This document shows, piece after piece, positions 44,316 through 55,860 of a stretch of DNA of 64,000 nucleotides. How positions within the stretch are numbered: the stretch's first letter is position 1; each line of letters opens with the position of its first letter. The position numbers and the translations under genes were made by a program. A model generated the notes under the pieces. That model did not search any database. It was given only the letters and a program-made list of their open reading frames with translations, and was not told the origin of the DNA. Location: the NCBI GenBank assembly GCA_963422465.1, contig OY730170.1, forward strand, positions 2,456,379 to 2,520,378. The letters are read 5' to 3'. Source of the stretch: Lichina pygmaea (lineage: Eukaryota; Ascomycota; Lichinomycetes; Lichinales; Lichinaceae).

Positions 44316-45209
44316 CTATTTCTTGGTGGCCGCAGCCTCGTCCGCCTTGGCCTTGGCTCTCTTTTCTCGGACGCCCACCAGTCTGGCATCGCTCCTCGCC
44401 GTTCGTAGACGCTTATAGGCATTCTCCTCGCCGGCGCCCAGCTCGCTCCGCTTCACCTCGTCGAAGGCCGCTTCCTTGGTGGTCGGGTTCTCGCCTCGGA
44501 AGAGGTTGCCAGTCTTTCGTACAAGGCCCTCGCCGGTCTCGGCTGCCTTGAGGTCCTCGGCCGAGGAATCACCGTTCTTGCGCTTGCCGTGTGGGCGGGG
44601 GAAGATGATGAGCCTGGCCTTGTACGACTTCAGGCGGTCGACGTTGGCCGTCAGCGACTCGACCGACAGGTTGCGACGGCGCGGATCCACGGCGATGCCG
44701 ATCGTGGGGGCAAGCTTCTTCGGGATCCCGGCTTCCTGTAAGGACCCAGGTGGTTAGCCGGGTTCGGGGGTCCAAGACAACAGCTCCAGCTGGCGACATG
44801 GCGGCCACGGTGGTGTCCGTACCTTGAGTTCCTCCAGCGTGAAGCCTCGTCCGGCCCTGACGCGGCGGTTGTATTTGAGCGTCGGACACCGCACAACCGG
44901 CCGAAGCTTGTCAACGGGGCGCGGGGCGACCTTGGCGACCTTCGCCAGCCGAGCCTGACGACGCCGTAGTTTTCGGCCTGGCTGGTCAAAGTGGCATCGG
45001 ACACGTCGCTGCCAGTCCTTGCGGAAATCTGGTAGAGACAGCTTAGCACCTCATGATATGACAGCCTGGATGCAAGTGCCATCGATCTGGGGGCACGTAC
45101 GATTGTTCGGAATCTGCTGGTTATGTTTGATCGCCTATCACACTATCGTCAGCCAGGTACTCCATCGACTGCAAGCCATCAGCTCCGCAATAGCAGGCGC
45201 ACTCACCAT
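44316..45209 (-). CDS. RPL13: 60S ribosomal protein L13 (eL13)
   Basis: Structural protein of the large cytosolic ribosomal subunit. Exons: 45209-45207 (the ATG alone), 45134-45101, 45028-44823, 44735-44316; 663 bp, 220 residues. Family matches are [73 protein letters not shown] and [15 protein letters not shown]. The first exon is only the initiator codon followed directly by GTGAGT, an intron position common in fungal ribosomal-protein genes and often linked to intron-dependent expression. The Lys/Ala-rich tail ([16 protein letters not shown]) is normal. A GTACGTAC cluster lies about 180 bp upstream. Confidence 0.95.
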
Positions 45210-45729
45210 CGTGACGATGTGGTGACAGATGCACCTCGAGCAGTGACTGATTTGGTGCTGATTACACACTGACACTGGTAGCGGCTCTGACGACTTGCGA
45301 TTTTGTGGGACTAAGCTGGGAGGCAGAGCCGCATCTTACGTAATGCACGCTTAGGGCTAGACCCTAATCAATCCCACGATCTTTTACGTACGTACTGTAT
45401 GTACGTACTTCGTAGTACTCAGGCTCACGCCGCATTACGTAATACACCGTCCCGCAGAGGAGGTGGACGTTCCTATTTGCTCTTCACCGTCCAGCAATGT
45501 CGAGGCACAAGATTCGAATTTCTTCTCGGTCTGATCGCCATCCATCTATATATTTTGACATCTGCTGATATGGTAGCTACATTACGTGGCCATGAACGTC
45601 ACTTCTCCAGCTGGACCCAGTCCTTCGGCTTTTGCGCCGGAAGAATGCCGGAAGGTTGTCGGCGGTCGCTTGGTCCCTCGACCCGGAGCCGTTGCATCTG
45701 ATGTTGCCGATGCATCCCTGTAAGCTCGC
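45210..45729. promoter_or_regulatory. RPL13 upstream region with GTAC cluster
   Basis: GTACGTAC/TACGTA cluster at 45385-45419, flanked by an imperfect inverted repeat (TTACGTAATGC near 45337 and GCATTACGTAA near 45433). No coding sequence seen. The region also forms the 3' flank of the coiled-coil gene. Confidence 0.5.
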
Positions 45730-47415
45730 TCAAGTAGAAGAGTCTCCCCAAGGTCCGATACCAAGGCCGACCGCCCCGCTGGCCCTCAGAAGCTTTGATG
45801 GCCTGCCATCAGAAGTGGGATGACCGCGATCCGTCTCGTCCGTGCAATGCCTCTTTTCGTAGGTCTCGTCACGGTGCGCGTGCAATCCCGATTTCTTGAT
45901 CTTGCCGACTAGCTTCGTCTGCGATGGTCGCCGAACCTTGATCGTCGAAGAAACACCACCGGCTTTGGTGAGCGCCGGGGAGCGCCGCAGCATATGCGCG
46001 GCCAGCTGGCTGGCATTTGATTCCTCAACAGTATCGGCTCGCTCGGAGGGCTTCCTCACGGTCTCGGGTGTGTCGAGGTCACCGTCCGTGGCCGAGATGG
46101 TGCTGTCCCTGCTCTCGCGCCCGTGTCCGCGTTTCGAGATCCGAGACACCTTGCTTGGGTTGTGAGGGGCTGCCATCTCGACGGTGTCAGCCTGATAGGA
46201 CGCCTGCTGGACTCTCGAAGGCGGTGGCCGAAGCATGGAGGACGTCGATGGCAGCGACGACAGCGACTGCGTGCCCCGAGTGTGCCCGGACTGGCCAGGT
46301 CTCGACGGCCGAGCGCGGATCGGAGTTGGGTGGGCGCTCGCCGTCTCCTGGCTCAAAACCTGGTCGGCCAACAGCAGCGCAGCAAAGGTGTCCGGTCCGC
46401 CCGCCCGTGCGCCGCTCACCGGTGTTGTCCTGGGATCACCGTCGCGTTTGTCCGAGCGTTGGAGGGGCGTCCCGAGGAGCGAGTCGAGTGGTCGAGGGGT
46501 TTCCCCATCGAGGATGCCGTGCGTGCGCCGGAAGGCGTTGAAGTGCTCTCGATTCTCCCTGATACGCTGCCTCAAACGCTCGCGCTCTTGAAAGAGGGTG
46601 TGAATCTCGCCGTCCCGATAACGAATCAGTTTCTTGGCTCGCCGTAGACGCCGCTTCAACCTGTCCTTCTCTGATTCAGGCCCCCGAGCATGGTCCTCGA
46701 GCTCATATACCGCACGTGAGGGCCCGGTCATCTCCTGCGGCTGAGCAGGGGACGATGCCGGGTTTCCCAGCATAGGCGGCTGTTTCTGATACGGTTCCGT
46801 GTGTCTGAGGACCTCCACCTCACGCCGCATCATGTCCTGCTCGACGGTCATGCGCTTGGCCGCCTCCTCCGATTCGATGCTCAGCAGGCTGTACTGGAGC
46901 TTGTAATGGGCGGCCGCCGTACGGGCTTCAACCATAGATGCCGAGAGCTTGTCCATCTCCAGCTTCATCTGCTCGATGGCCGATTGTGGCTCGGATGTGA
47001 ACGCCTTGCCCATCTCCGACTTTGCCGGCGGGCCCTGTGCGGGTCCCACGACCTGTTCGGATGTGGCCAGGAAGGCTCGCTCGACCGTTGGCGGCGGCGA
47101 AGAGAGGAGGGATCGTGACGGCATCGGCGTACAGAGGAACTGCGCCTGCTCCGCTCGGGTGCCCGGGAAAGGCGGGGGCGAGAACGGTCGCGGACGGTCT
47201 TGAGTGGTGGGAGGGGGTGTCATCGAGGAGGAGGCAAATGGGTGCGAGTTGCATGACTCGCGATTCTGCTGCATCTCTAGTGGCTCCGAGGGTGTACCAG
47301 CAGGTGCAGAGGTGGATGAGCCCGGCGTCTGCGGTAGCTGACTTTGGTCGGCCCCTTTCTCCACGACGGGGCCTCGCCCAGCCATCGACGGTCCTGCTCT
47401 CTCCGATGTTGGCAC
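45730..47415 (-). CDS. Coiled-coil fungal protein, function unknown
   Basis: One uninterrupted frame of 561 codons. The first ~140 residues are Pro/Ser-rich and disordered. A central helix follows (SAIEQMKLEMDKLSASMVEARTAAAHYKLQYSLLSIESEEAAKRM), then a second coiled coil (SEKDRLKRRLRRAKKLIRYRD to QERERLRQRIRENREHFNAF). The C-third is basic and disordered (STIKVRRPSQTKLVGKIKK). The AHYKLQYSLLSIESEEAAKRM segment is a conserved block I recall from uncharacterised ascomycete proteins. This architecture would suit a cytoskeletal or spindle-pole scaffold, but that is a guess. There is no signal peptide or membrane segment. Confidence 0.7.
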   Translation of the reverse strand: MPTSERAGPSMAGRGPVVEKGADQSQLPQTPGSSTSAPAGTPSEPLEMQQNRESCNSHPFASSSMTPPPTTQDRPRPFSPPPFPGTRAEQAQFLCTPMPSRSLLSSPPPTVERAFLATSEQVVGPAQGPPAKSEMGKAFTSEPQSAIEQMKLEMDKLSASMVEARTAAAHYKLQYSLLSIESEEAAKRMTVEQDMMRREVEVLRHTEPYQKQPPMLGNPASSPAQPQEMTGPSRAVYELEDHARGPESEKDRLKRRLRRAKKLIRYRDGEIHTLFQERERLRQRIRENREHFNAFRRTHGILDGETPRPLDSLLGTPLQRSDKRDGDPRTTPVSGARAGGPDTFAALLLADQVLSQETASAHPTPIRARPSRPGQSGHTRGTQSLSSLPSTSSMLRPPPSRVQQASYQADTVEMAAPHNPSKVSRISKRGHGRESRDSTISATDGDLDTPETVRKPSERADTVEESNASQLAAHMLRRSPALTKAGGVSSTIKVRRPSQTKLVGKIKKSGLHAHRDETYEKRHCTDETDRGHPTSDGRPSKLLRASGAVGLGIGPWGDSST

Positions 47416-48109
47416 GTTGACGACCGTCTAGATTACCAGAGGGCCAATGGCCAGAGACTCTTCTGCCGCTGGCTGCGAAAGACTTTCGAGGCGTATGTTG
47501 CCTGGGGAAGTCTGCGGGGCTGCAATCTCGACTATGTGGAGGCGATCCCTGGCATCGCGAGCATGGGCTTCTCCTTGCCGTACTACTGCACAGTCCGGTC
47601 AGAGATGGAAGATCAACGGCCTCGCTGATGGCTTGGCTGAGGTTTGCACCGAGAGATTATTTCTCGAGTCTGTCGAGACGAGGGACGGAGACACTCAAGT
47701 TGGATTCTGCAAGCCGTGGCTGCTATGCTTCTTCGTCTGGTCGGTCATGGGTCAGGGAGTTACCCGGGTGACTGACAGTGGGGGGCTCCGCGCTTGAAAC
47801 AGGTCATCTGATACATTTTAGCGCGTCCGCAGTTAGTGAGCCGCGATAGGCGCCATTCTAAACGGCTCTCTAGCCGATAGATTGTAAGGAGTACTCTGTA
47901 CATACGAGCACGTACCGTCCGTATGTGCGTAACGTACGGAGGTACCCATACGTACGTACATACCGAAGGCCGCAGGTAGCAGTCACTCCTTCTCCGGATC
48001 ATCAGTCTCAACATAGGTATCTCCACCTAGTAAAAAAGGGCCCTCCGAGCTCTCAAAATTTCACGTGCAAGACATACCTTGATATCGAACCAGACTGTCT
48101 CTACCTCCA
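47416..48109. promoter_or_regulatory. Divergent promoter region with GTAC cluster
   Basis: Lies between the start of the minus-strand coiled-coil gene and the start of the LRR gene. Repeated GTAC, TACGTAC and CGTACATAC sites lie at 47890-47973. No other gene is visible. Confidence 0.5.
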
Positions 48110-51100
48110 GTGCCTCCGTACCGTCGCTACAAAATGCAGCATGCGTCGACTGAGCAAAAGCCTTCGGGCATTCCGCGTCTGTCAAGGCTGCCACTTCCAA
48201 GCAATCGCTCTACCCAGATGGCAAGGACTGGAAGTCGGCCAACGATGGATCTTACCGTGCAGAAGCAGAGACGGCCAGCGCGCGAATCGTGTCGTCATGT
48301 CAATTCGGCGCCTCAGGCGACAATCAAAGACGATGACGATCCCGACCTTGGGTATGCAGGAGAAGCTTCAGATCTATATGACGGAGAAGAGCCACAACAT
48401 CCCCGTGCAATCCAGATATCAACGGGCGTCTCGACAGCTGATGGAGGAGTTGAGCGAAGTGCTACTGGTTTTGCGGCAAAGCAGTCCGTCGAAGATACCG
48501 GGTCAAGCATCATAGGCGCTCCAGAATCCGCTTCAAGATTGCATCCGTCGTTGGCAGAACGTACGATGCGGACCATCTCACAGATACCGCCGTCCCCTTC
48601 CCCGCAGCGTCGCAGATCCAGTTTCTACAAGGCGCAGGCTCCGATAGTTGCTCCGGCAGAGGTCGAAGGTGATGCGCGGATCTTGCCTCGACTGACGAAT
48701 CCACCGCCCGGTAGATTTTCCGCATCAGAAATGGGCTCGCCGGTACCAAAGTTTGCTGGTCGACGACTATTCGGTGCTGGAGGTCGAGCCGTGTCGTTGT
48801 CTCATAAGAATATAAACTGCACTTCAACCCATGTCCAACCAAGTGCTCGTCCACAGAGTGCAAGCGCGAACAGAGGTCTTGCAGTCGCCGCTCCTGCCAG
48901 GCGTGATAGGCGTGAATCCTCGAGGATGCCAGCACAGACCACTGGCTACAAATCCACCGTCCCATCATCACTAAGACCTAAATCCAGCCAAAAGAATCGC
49001 GCGGCGGTTGATGTTCTGCCATCGGAGCACGCGGTATCGTCACCAAAGCAGACTGCGTCGAAAAAGAGAGCGGCAAATAGCTCGAAACCGCCGCCAGTTG
49101 AACTTTCATCGCGTAGCGTCGAAGCAGAACGTGGCGATCGGCCTGTCGGATTAGAAAGCCATTCAACAAAGTCCCAGAAGAGTTCAGCAGCATTACGGGA
49201 GGCAATTGCCAAGGCCAAAGCGATTAAGAAGAAGGCTGCGGGGGAGCTCGATCTGGAAAGCATCACGGCACGATCGTCCGCCCCAAGAGCCAACGACAGC
49301 AGCATGCGCACGTCACCGTACAGCTCCGACTTGTCAGAGGTTACGCTCAATGGAAAGTCTCTCTTGGCGCGCATCGCATCCGCTCGGAACGACGGCCGTC
49401 TGGATGTATCGGCAATGGCGTTGGGTGAGATACCAGACGAGGTTCTGAACATGTACGGCCGAGAAGCCCTGGGTTCATCCAAATCTGCATGGTACGAGAG
49501 CGTCGATCTTACGTGGTTCTCAGCAGCGAACAACGAACTGGAAACCCTCGACCCGCGGCTCTTCCCTGAGGTGGATTCCTTGGACGACGTGGACGAGGAG
49601 GCTCCAATCGTGTTCGGTAACTTGGGGGGTTTGGACCTGCATGGCAATCTCTTGAGAGCGGTCCCGATGGGCATACGCAGTCTTCAGAACCTGGTCACTT
49701 TGAACCTCGTAAGCGGGCAGACCCACGCAACTCAATGCAGAGGTTCTGGTGACTGACTATCAACTCAAGTCTCACAACAAACTGCCCGGTGACTGCTTGC
49801 CAGCCATCTTCGAGTGCGTTTCCCTAAGGGATCTTAGCCTTGCCCACAACATTCTGGGCGGGGAGGTAGCTGCCGGCATATCCAAGCTCGCCAGCCTCGT
49901 TACCATAGACCTCTCAAACAACCTGTTACGATCCGTGCCTGCCGGGGTTGGGTCGCTTGCAAAGCTTCGAACTATGAACCTGAGTTACAACGAGTTGTCT
50001 GACCTGCCATACCACGCCATTGCAGACCTTCGATTGACCCATCTTGACCTGAGTCACAACAGGCTTCGAGGCCCGCTGGTGGAGCATGGGTCCTGTATTT
50101 TGAAGACGTTGCAGACTCTCAACCTGTCAAACAACGGTCTGACGCTCCTGGCCGAGTCTTCTCCATATTGTTTCATCGCACTCCGCGAGCTGGATCTGTC
50201 CGAAAACAGGCTCGCCTCCTTGCCAGACCTATCCGGCTGGGACGAGCTTCTCACGGTGGACGTCAGCGGGAACCAGCTCTCATCTCTTCCGGCGGGGTTC
50301 ACGTCCTTGGCAAAGGTCAGAAAGGCGTCATTCAGGGACAACGACATTCGAGCTCTTGACCACCGCATCGGCCTGATGGAATCTCTTGAGAGCCTTTACT
50401 TGTCGGGGAATCCCTTGAGAAGCAAGAAGGCGCTGAAGATCTCGACCGAGGATCTCAAGACGTATCTTCGTTCCCAGATCGAGCCCGAGGCTGAAGACGC
50501 AGCTGGAGCCTCTGAGGCAATTCAAGAGGAGGACCAAGGCCTTTCTGAAGAGGTCGAAGCCAGCGCAGAGAGCCAGGAGATCTGGTCGGTCCAGCCAGGA
50601 GGCGTTCTGGATCGCTCTTCAGCCGGGCTCGAGGTCGTGGAGCTATCGACACTACAGGCTACCACTACCCAGCAGGTCGTCATGCGGCTCGTTCTCCATC
50701 ACAACCTGCTCTCCTGGATTCCGGACGCTCTTTCCATCCTGACTACGACTCTCACCCAGATCGACTTGTCACACAACAGGCTCGATTCCGACCGGTATCT
50801 CAGCGGCCCTCTCAGCCTTCCGAACCTACTGCATCTCAACGTCTCATGCAACGCCATCCGCACCCTCTCACCTCTCGTCAGCCATCTGTCCGCCGCTCGA
50901 CTGCGCACCCTCGACGTATCCGCGAACCGACTGGGCGCCCTCGTTCCGTTACGGCAGCACTATCCCGCACTCACGTCGTTGACCGCCGACGAGAACTCGA
51001 TCACGGAGATCGACGTCGAGCATATCCGGGGTCTGGAGTCCATCGGGCTGAGCAACAACGACATCGGCCGTCTCCCGCCGAGGCTAGGCCTTCTCGAGGA

Positions 51101-51239
51101 GATCAGACGGCTGGATGTCGGTGGCAACCGGTTCAAGGTTCCGAGCTGGTCCGTCCTGCAACGAGGCACCCCCGCCGTGCTGGCGTGGTTGAAGGACAAG
51201 ATCCCGGCGGGCGAGCGAGACGACCGTCTCGAGACCTGA
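48110..51239 (+). CDS. Leucine-rich-repeat protein (LRRC40/SHOC2-like)
   Basis: Exons 48110-49708 and 49770-51239; 3069 bp, 1022 residues. The N-terminal ~400 residues are disordered and basic (KKRAANSSKPPPVE; REAIAKAKAIKKKAAGEL). From about residue 420 there are leucine-rich repeats of the 23-residue type: LTWFSAANNELETLDPRLF, LGGLDLHGNLLRAVPMGI, then across the intron TLNLSHNKLPGDCLPAIF, VTIDLSNNLLRSVPAGV, THLDLSHNRL, and a second array after an acidic linker (TQIDLSHNRLDSD, ESIGLSNNDIGRLPPRLG). No membrane helix or kinase is present. Such proteins usually act as cytosolic interaction scaffolds; no partner can be named. The intron falls exactly between NL and SHN of one repeat. Confidence 0.85.
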
Positions 51240-52343
51240 GGCAGCGATCACCACGGACCGCCGTCGTTCTGAGACACCTTCCTGCTCCGAATCTCTCTGA
51301 ATACAGAGATCCACATCAACCAATCCGCACGTACCGCTCTATTTTCGGTGGAATGAGGAAGAGAAGTGAGGCGGCAACAGGCGACGCGAATCTACATACC
51401 ATCATCGCTATTACCTCTCTCTTCGCATGTACGTGGGAATCTTCTCTTTTCCGTCCAAGTCAGTCTGTGCCGGCACCCATCCCTCGCGGGATCTAGCCGG
51501 TCTTCTCTGATGGTACGTTCTTTTTTTCTCATCCAGTGGTACCACAGCAGTCATGGTCATCACATCGTACAGTACGTCCATCTTCCGTGACGTCTCTTCT
51601 TCTTTTCACATCTGCTACCTCAGCCTTCCTCTCTGCATCTTCTCTCCATCTTCTTCATGCTCTTCGACCACAGTCTCCGGCCCGCCAATTCATGGCCGTG
51701 CTCACGGCCTCCAACGCCTTTCGGATGTTCAATCCTGCGACGTTACAGACATGGTAGTGTCGATGTAGACTCCGGCCAGGCGACATCAGGTAGCAGCAAT
51801 TCAGATGCTCATCCAAGATGGCTCTTTTAGTACGATCCCTGCTTCGCGAGCTGCGCGGGTCATCGCTGGGTCGAGGTTGAGAAGACGCACGTGGGTTTAA
51901 TCTCTGCGTGTGCTAAAATGAGCAGATCGTGTACGCAGACCGCAGGGACAAAGATTCGCTGCAAAGTCCTTGCGGCGCTCGATCACCCTTCTTCTTCTTC
52001 TTCAGTGTTCACTCTCCACAAAGATGTAGAGTACGACAAGACTACCCTCAGCTTGTTGACTTCTTGGATGGTAGCGCGGCGGACAACGTATTGTATGCCG
52101 TCCATATCGCCGGTGACCGAACGTCCAAGCGCAGAACAGAGCCACCCCCTCGAGTTTCAACAGCCGCTCGGTCAGAGCAAGAGGATTAATACGCAAAATA
52201 ATTCCCTGAAGCTGGTGTAGACCCTGTCGACTTTCTGCAGGCGTTCTCGGAGGTGCATGAAACCGGGCTTGCTCTGACGTCATCCAGCGTCGTTCTCCAG
52301 ACCCAGACCGCGGAAAAATTAGATCGTTCAATATCGGTTCGCG
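51240..52343. other. Intergenic, convergent 3' ends
   Basis: About 1.1 kb between the stop of the LRR gene and the stop of the GCIP-like gene. There are several pyrimidine-rich stretches (51515-51660) and no recognised gene. Confidence 0.4.
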
Positions 52344-53507
52344 TCAGAGCATCTCGTTCCATTTCGCCAGCCACGGCGTGAGCGGGTCCGGCTTGCCTTC
52401 CCAATCGAGCGCCATGAGCACGGCCGTGTTCTTGGCGCGCGCGATGCAGAGGTTGAGCGAATCTTTGACACCACGTACATTACCCTCGTACAAGGCCGCT
52501 GCGGTGTCGTCGGTGATCTCTGGTATGCTTTGGAGATTCTGTATGCTCAAGTCAAGCCTGCGAGCTGGTGGCACGGCGCCGCTCTCGTGCGGCAGCGCTT
52601 GCCGCTCTTGTGGCTGCAGACGTTCCTCCTGTTCCTTTGCCGATGGTGATTGCTGTTCCGATGGGGACGACGGCGAGGCCAGGACCTGGGGGAGCTTCTT
52701 TAGTCGCCTCTTGATGATGGGCGGATAAAGCAGCTTGATATGGTTCAGTTTCTCCGTTGTGGACTTGAGCAGGGCTCGCATCTCCGCGTCGTTTCGGCTG
52801 AGCCGATTCGTTGACCAACCTAAGGGCTGTAACGGGTCGTCGTCGCCGGGGGACGGCGGCCGATCTTCATCGTCGTCGTCCGCCAGATCTTCACCCCAGC
52901 ATTGCAACTCTGCGATAGCATCTTCGAGCAGCTCGTAGTGGCTAGAAGCCTGAGAAGAGAGTATGCCGGCGATCCCTGTCTTGGCCAGCTCGACCACTTG
53001 ATCACAAGCATCCCACACCAACGCTGCTGATAGGACGCTTTGTTTACTGTTCGCTTGATTCCATTGAGCGCTCTTGCCTCCCAAAACACGAATGCTGTCG
53101 TCGACCCTTTCGCTGATCTCGCTCAGCAAACGAACGAGCTCATGGATCACACGAAAACCCCTCTTTCGGATTTCTTCCACAAATACACCACTGTCAAAGC
53201 TAGCGTAGGACAGCCACATCTCGCCCACCAGCTTCGGCACGGGGCCTTCCATGAGATCATCGTGAGTGGCCCTAATCGCACTGGGCGAAAAAGGCTCGTT
53301 TGTCGCCAGCAGGACAAGCTTGGTTGAATGTGCTCGAAAGAGAGTTGCACATTGCTGCAGGGGGGAGAGAGGGTCCCTTGGTCTGCTCGGTGCTGGCATT
53401 TCGTTCTTAATTAGACAGTCTTTGGCAAGAAAACTGACTGTGCTTTTCAGGACGAGGTGGAGCGACTCCAGCTCTTTCAGCTCAGCGCGAGGCTCCTGAG
53501 CCGCCAT
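52344..53507 (-). CDS. Cyclin-D1-binding-protein-1-like (GCIP family)
   Basis: Single-exon 387-residue protein matching the fungal members of the GCIP/CCNDBP1 group: LLATNEPFSPSAIRATHDDL, LWLSYASFDSGVF-type region, KSAQWNQANSKQSVLSAALVWDACDQVVELAK, and a helical C-half ending LDWEGKPDPLTPWLAKWNEM. In animals the family interacts with cyclin D and Grap2. In fungi the role is unknown, and the fold is related to alpha-catenin/vinculin-like helical bundles. An acidic spacer (DLADDDDEDRPPSPGDDD) and a Ser/Gln-rich spacer separate the helical parts. It is divergent from Arp6 with a 346-bp gap carrying GTAC sites. Confidence 0.8.
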   Translation of the reverse strand: MAAQEPRAELKELESLHLVLKSTVSFLAKDCLIKNEMPAPSRPRDPLSPLQQCATLFRAHSTKLVLLATNEPFSPSAIRATHDDLMEGPVPKLVGEMWLSYASFDSGVFVEEIRKRGFRVIHELVRLLSEISERVDDSIRVLGGKSAQWNQANSKQSVLSAALVWDACDQVVELAKTGIAGILSSQASSHYELLEDAIAELQCWGEDLADDDDEDRPPSPGDDDPLQPLGWSTNRLSRNDAEMRALLKSTTEKLNHIKLLYPPIIKRRLKKLPQVLASPSSPSEQQSPSAKEQEERLQPQERQALPHESGAVPPARRLDLSIQNLQSIPEITDDTAAALYEGNVRGVKDSLNLCIARAKNTAVLMALDWEGKPDPLTPWLAKWNEML

Positions 53508-53853
53508 CTTGTCGGTTGATTGGGAGGAATTAGCAGGGAGTATGATGTGCTATTGTTGTCAAGCAGACGTGTGTCACGGTACCGCGTTCGGGCTGTTCTT
53601 TAGATTCCAGTGTCCTTTGATCGTGTTGTTGGGATGGTAGAACGGGTACGGAGGTACATACATATCTACTTCAAAGCTACAGTACACTAGCCTGGCCTAA
53701 TTGACATTAGCGTCGTTTCAGCCGCCTCAGTCTCGGCTATCGATACTGTCAACCTTATTTCTCTATCAGAACTCTAATCCGACACCGGTACCTGCGGTCC
53801 AGCAGCAGGCGGACGTTTGTAAAAGCTGCTGCTCAAAGACGAAATCTGCCACT
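53508..53853. promoter_or_regulatory. Divergent promoter region GCIP-like / Arp6
   Basis: Contains GGTACGGAGGTACATACATA and AGTACACT sites at 53645-53688. The open frame containing the Arp6 start extends upstream to 53701, but the conserved protein begins at 53854. Confidence 0.5.
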
Positions 53854-55594
53854 ATGCCTCGTCAAGTAAAATCCGCACCGCAGCCCATCGGCGACCAAAC
53901 ACTAGTCCTCGACAATGGCGCCTACACGATGAAAGCAGGTCTCGTGGCAGCGTCCTCGAGCGATCCTCAACAAGACTGCGCCGTCATTCCAAACTGCATC
54001 GCGCGATCGCGAACCAAGCGAACATGGGTCGGCGCACAGTTGGAAGGATGCAGAGACTTTGGGGAGATGGCTTTCCGACGGCCGGTCGAGAAGGGCTACC
54101 TCGTGAACTGGGAGGCCGAACGGGAGATCTGGAACAAGTCGTTCTTTGACGGGGATGCCAAGGTCAAAGTCAGTCAGTCTGCACCTGCACCTGCCCACTC
54201 GCTATGCATCGGGATGGGTGCTGATGCCACGGGCGCAATATCTGTCAGTGCGATCCTCACGAGGCCAACTTGCTCCTTGCCGAAGCCCCCAACGCGCCGC
54301 AGGCACTGCAGACGAATTGCGATCAGATCGTGTTTGAGGAGTTTGGATTCGCCGCCTATCACCGTTGCATCGGTTCGTAAGTCCTCTGTTCATCGGCCGT
54401 ATGACCTTGTCCATGCTTGATACGGGTTTTTTATGCTGATGTATCGACAGGGCCGTCTTTCAATGCGTATAACGATATACAAGCGCTATATGGAGCTCTT
54501 CCTCGGCCTCCAGCGGCTTCGGTCGCCCCGGCCGAGGTTCTTCTCGTCATCGACTCGGGCTATTCCCACACGACTGTGACACCGCTGATACGAGGTCGAC
54601 CGGTGCAGGCGGCCGTCCGGCGCTTGGACGTCGGCGGGAAGCTGATGACCAATTACCTCAAGGAGCTGGTGTCGGTGAGACACTACAACATGATGGACGA
54701 GACGTTCGTCATGAACGAGGCCAAGGAGGCGGTGTGCTACGTCTCTTCGGACTTCAAGGGCGATCTCGAACGAACACGGAAGGGTGCCCCGTCGAGAAGA
54801 GCGGATGACAAGAGCGAGAATCTCGTCGTAGACTATATCCTGCCCGACTTCAACAAGCTTCACCACGGTGTCGTCAGGCCGCACGACCCGGTCGCCCAGG
54901 CGCTCAAAGGGCGCAAGCTCGCCCTGGGCGGCGTCGGTGGGGCAGCGGCCGTCAGGGCAGGCAACGAAGATGCGGACGAGAGCATGACGCTGGGCAACGA
55001 ACGGTTCACCGTGCCGGAGCTGCTCTTCCGCCCGACATACGTTGGTCTGAACCAAGCTGGCCTGCCCGAGACCGTCATGCAGAGTCTGAACTCTCTGCCC
55101 GGCGGTCTCTGGCCGGCGATGATGGCGAACGTGCTGCTCACGGGAGGCAATGCAAGGATGCCCGGGCTGCTGGAGAGACTGTACGTCGACGCTCATTTCT
55201 CTTGCACGTACCTGGGATAATCATCCGTCGTTCGAAGCAAGCGTCTCGACTTCCTTCGGCGCGGCTACCATTCGCCCTGCCCTTGTCCTTGTGAGATGCT
55301 GACTTGGGCTTCAGAGAAGCGGAGCTACGTCAACTGGCACCTTCGGAATGCGTCCTCCGCGTCGCGAAACCACCCGAGTAAGCAAGGCAGCTCTTTTCGG
55401 CTTCCTTCTCCCGTCATTGACGCTGCCGTATGCTGACCATGATCTACTGCAGCCCCGTAACGTACACCTGGGCCAGCGGCGCCCAGCTGGCAAGCGATAG
55501 AACAAGATTGCAGCAGCTGCTGGTTACGAGACAGCAGTATCAGGAGTGCGGCAGTCATTGGCTAGCAAGGAAGTTTGGCGGCTTGGAGAAGTGA
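53854..55594 (+). CDS. ARP6: Actin-related protein 6 (SWR1 complex subunit)
   Basis: Nuclear actin-fold protein; in yeast, Arp6 belongs to the SWR1 complex, which puts histone variant H2A.Z into nucleosomes. Exons: 53854-54168, 54249-54372, 54451-55180, 55315-55377, 55453-55594; 1374 bp, 457 residues. Actin-fold markers are TLVLDNGAYTMKAGL, KGYLVNWEAEREIW, CDPHEANLLLAEAPNAP, VLLVIDSGYSHTTVTP (phosphate loop 2 region), GGKLMTNYLKELVS, ETVMQSLNSLP, NVLLTGGNARMPGL and TWASGAQLASD. The C-terminal SHWLARKFGG is typical of fungal Arp6. A short insert (GGVGGAAAVRAGNEDADES) is loop-like. All introns are 72-134 bp. Confidence 0.93.
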
Positions 55595-55860
55595 TGTCTT
55601 TGTCCACACGGGCTCTACTTGTGTTGGGCACGCTACAGCATCGGCAGCAGAGACGGACTGGTCAGATGCCCATCACATCGACGGTCAGAATTTGAACAGA
55701 GCCAAGCGAATCCTCCAGCACACTCTTAGACGTCCCATACGATGCTCTATGCCGATGTCTGCAGCGCTGCGAGATGGTCATGCTCGTCTATATCACTGCA
55801 CGGGACGTGCAAACGCGCGCGTTAGCCCAACGTTGCTACCTTCCGCAGGATTGCCTTGAT
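55595..55860. other. Short intergenic gap, no gene seen
   Basis: Convergent 3' ends of Arp6 and the phosphoribosyltransferase. Confidence 0.4.

Noticed and set aside
52552-52818. Short frames opposite or within the GCIP-like gene
   Set aside because: Low-complexity shadows of the acidic and Ser-rich spacers.
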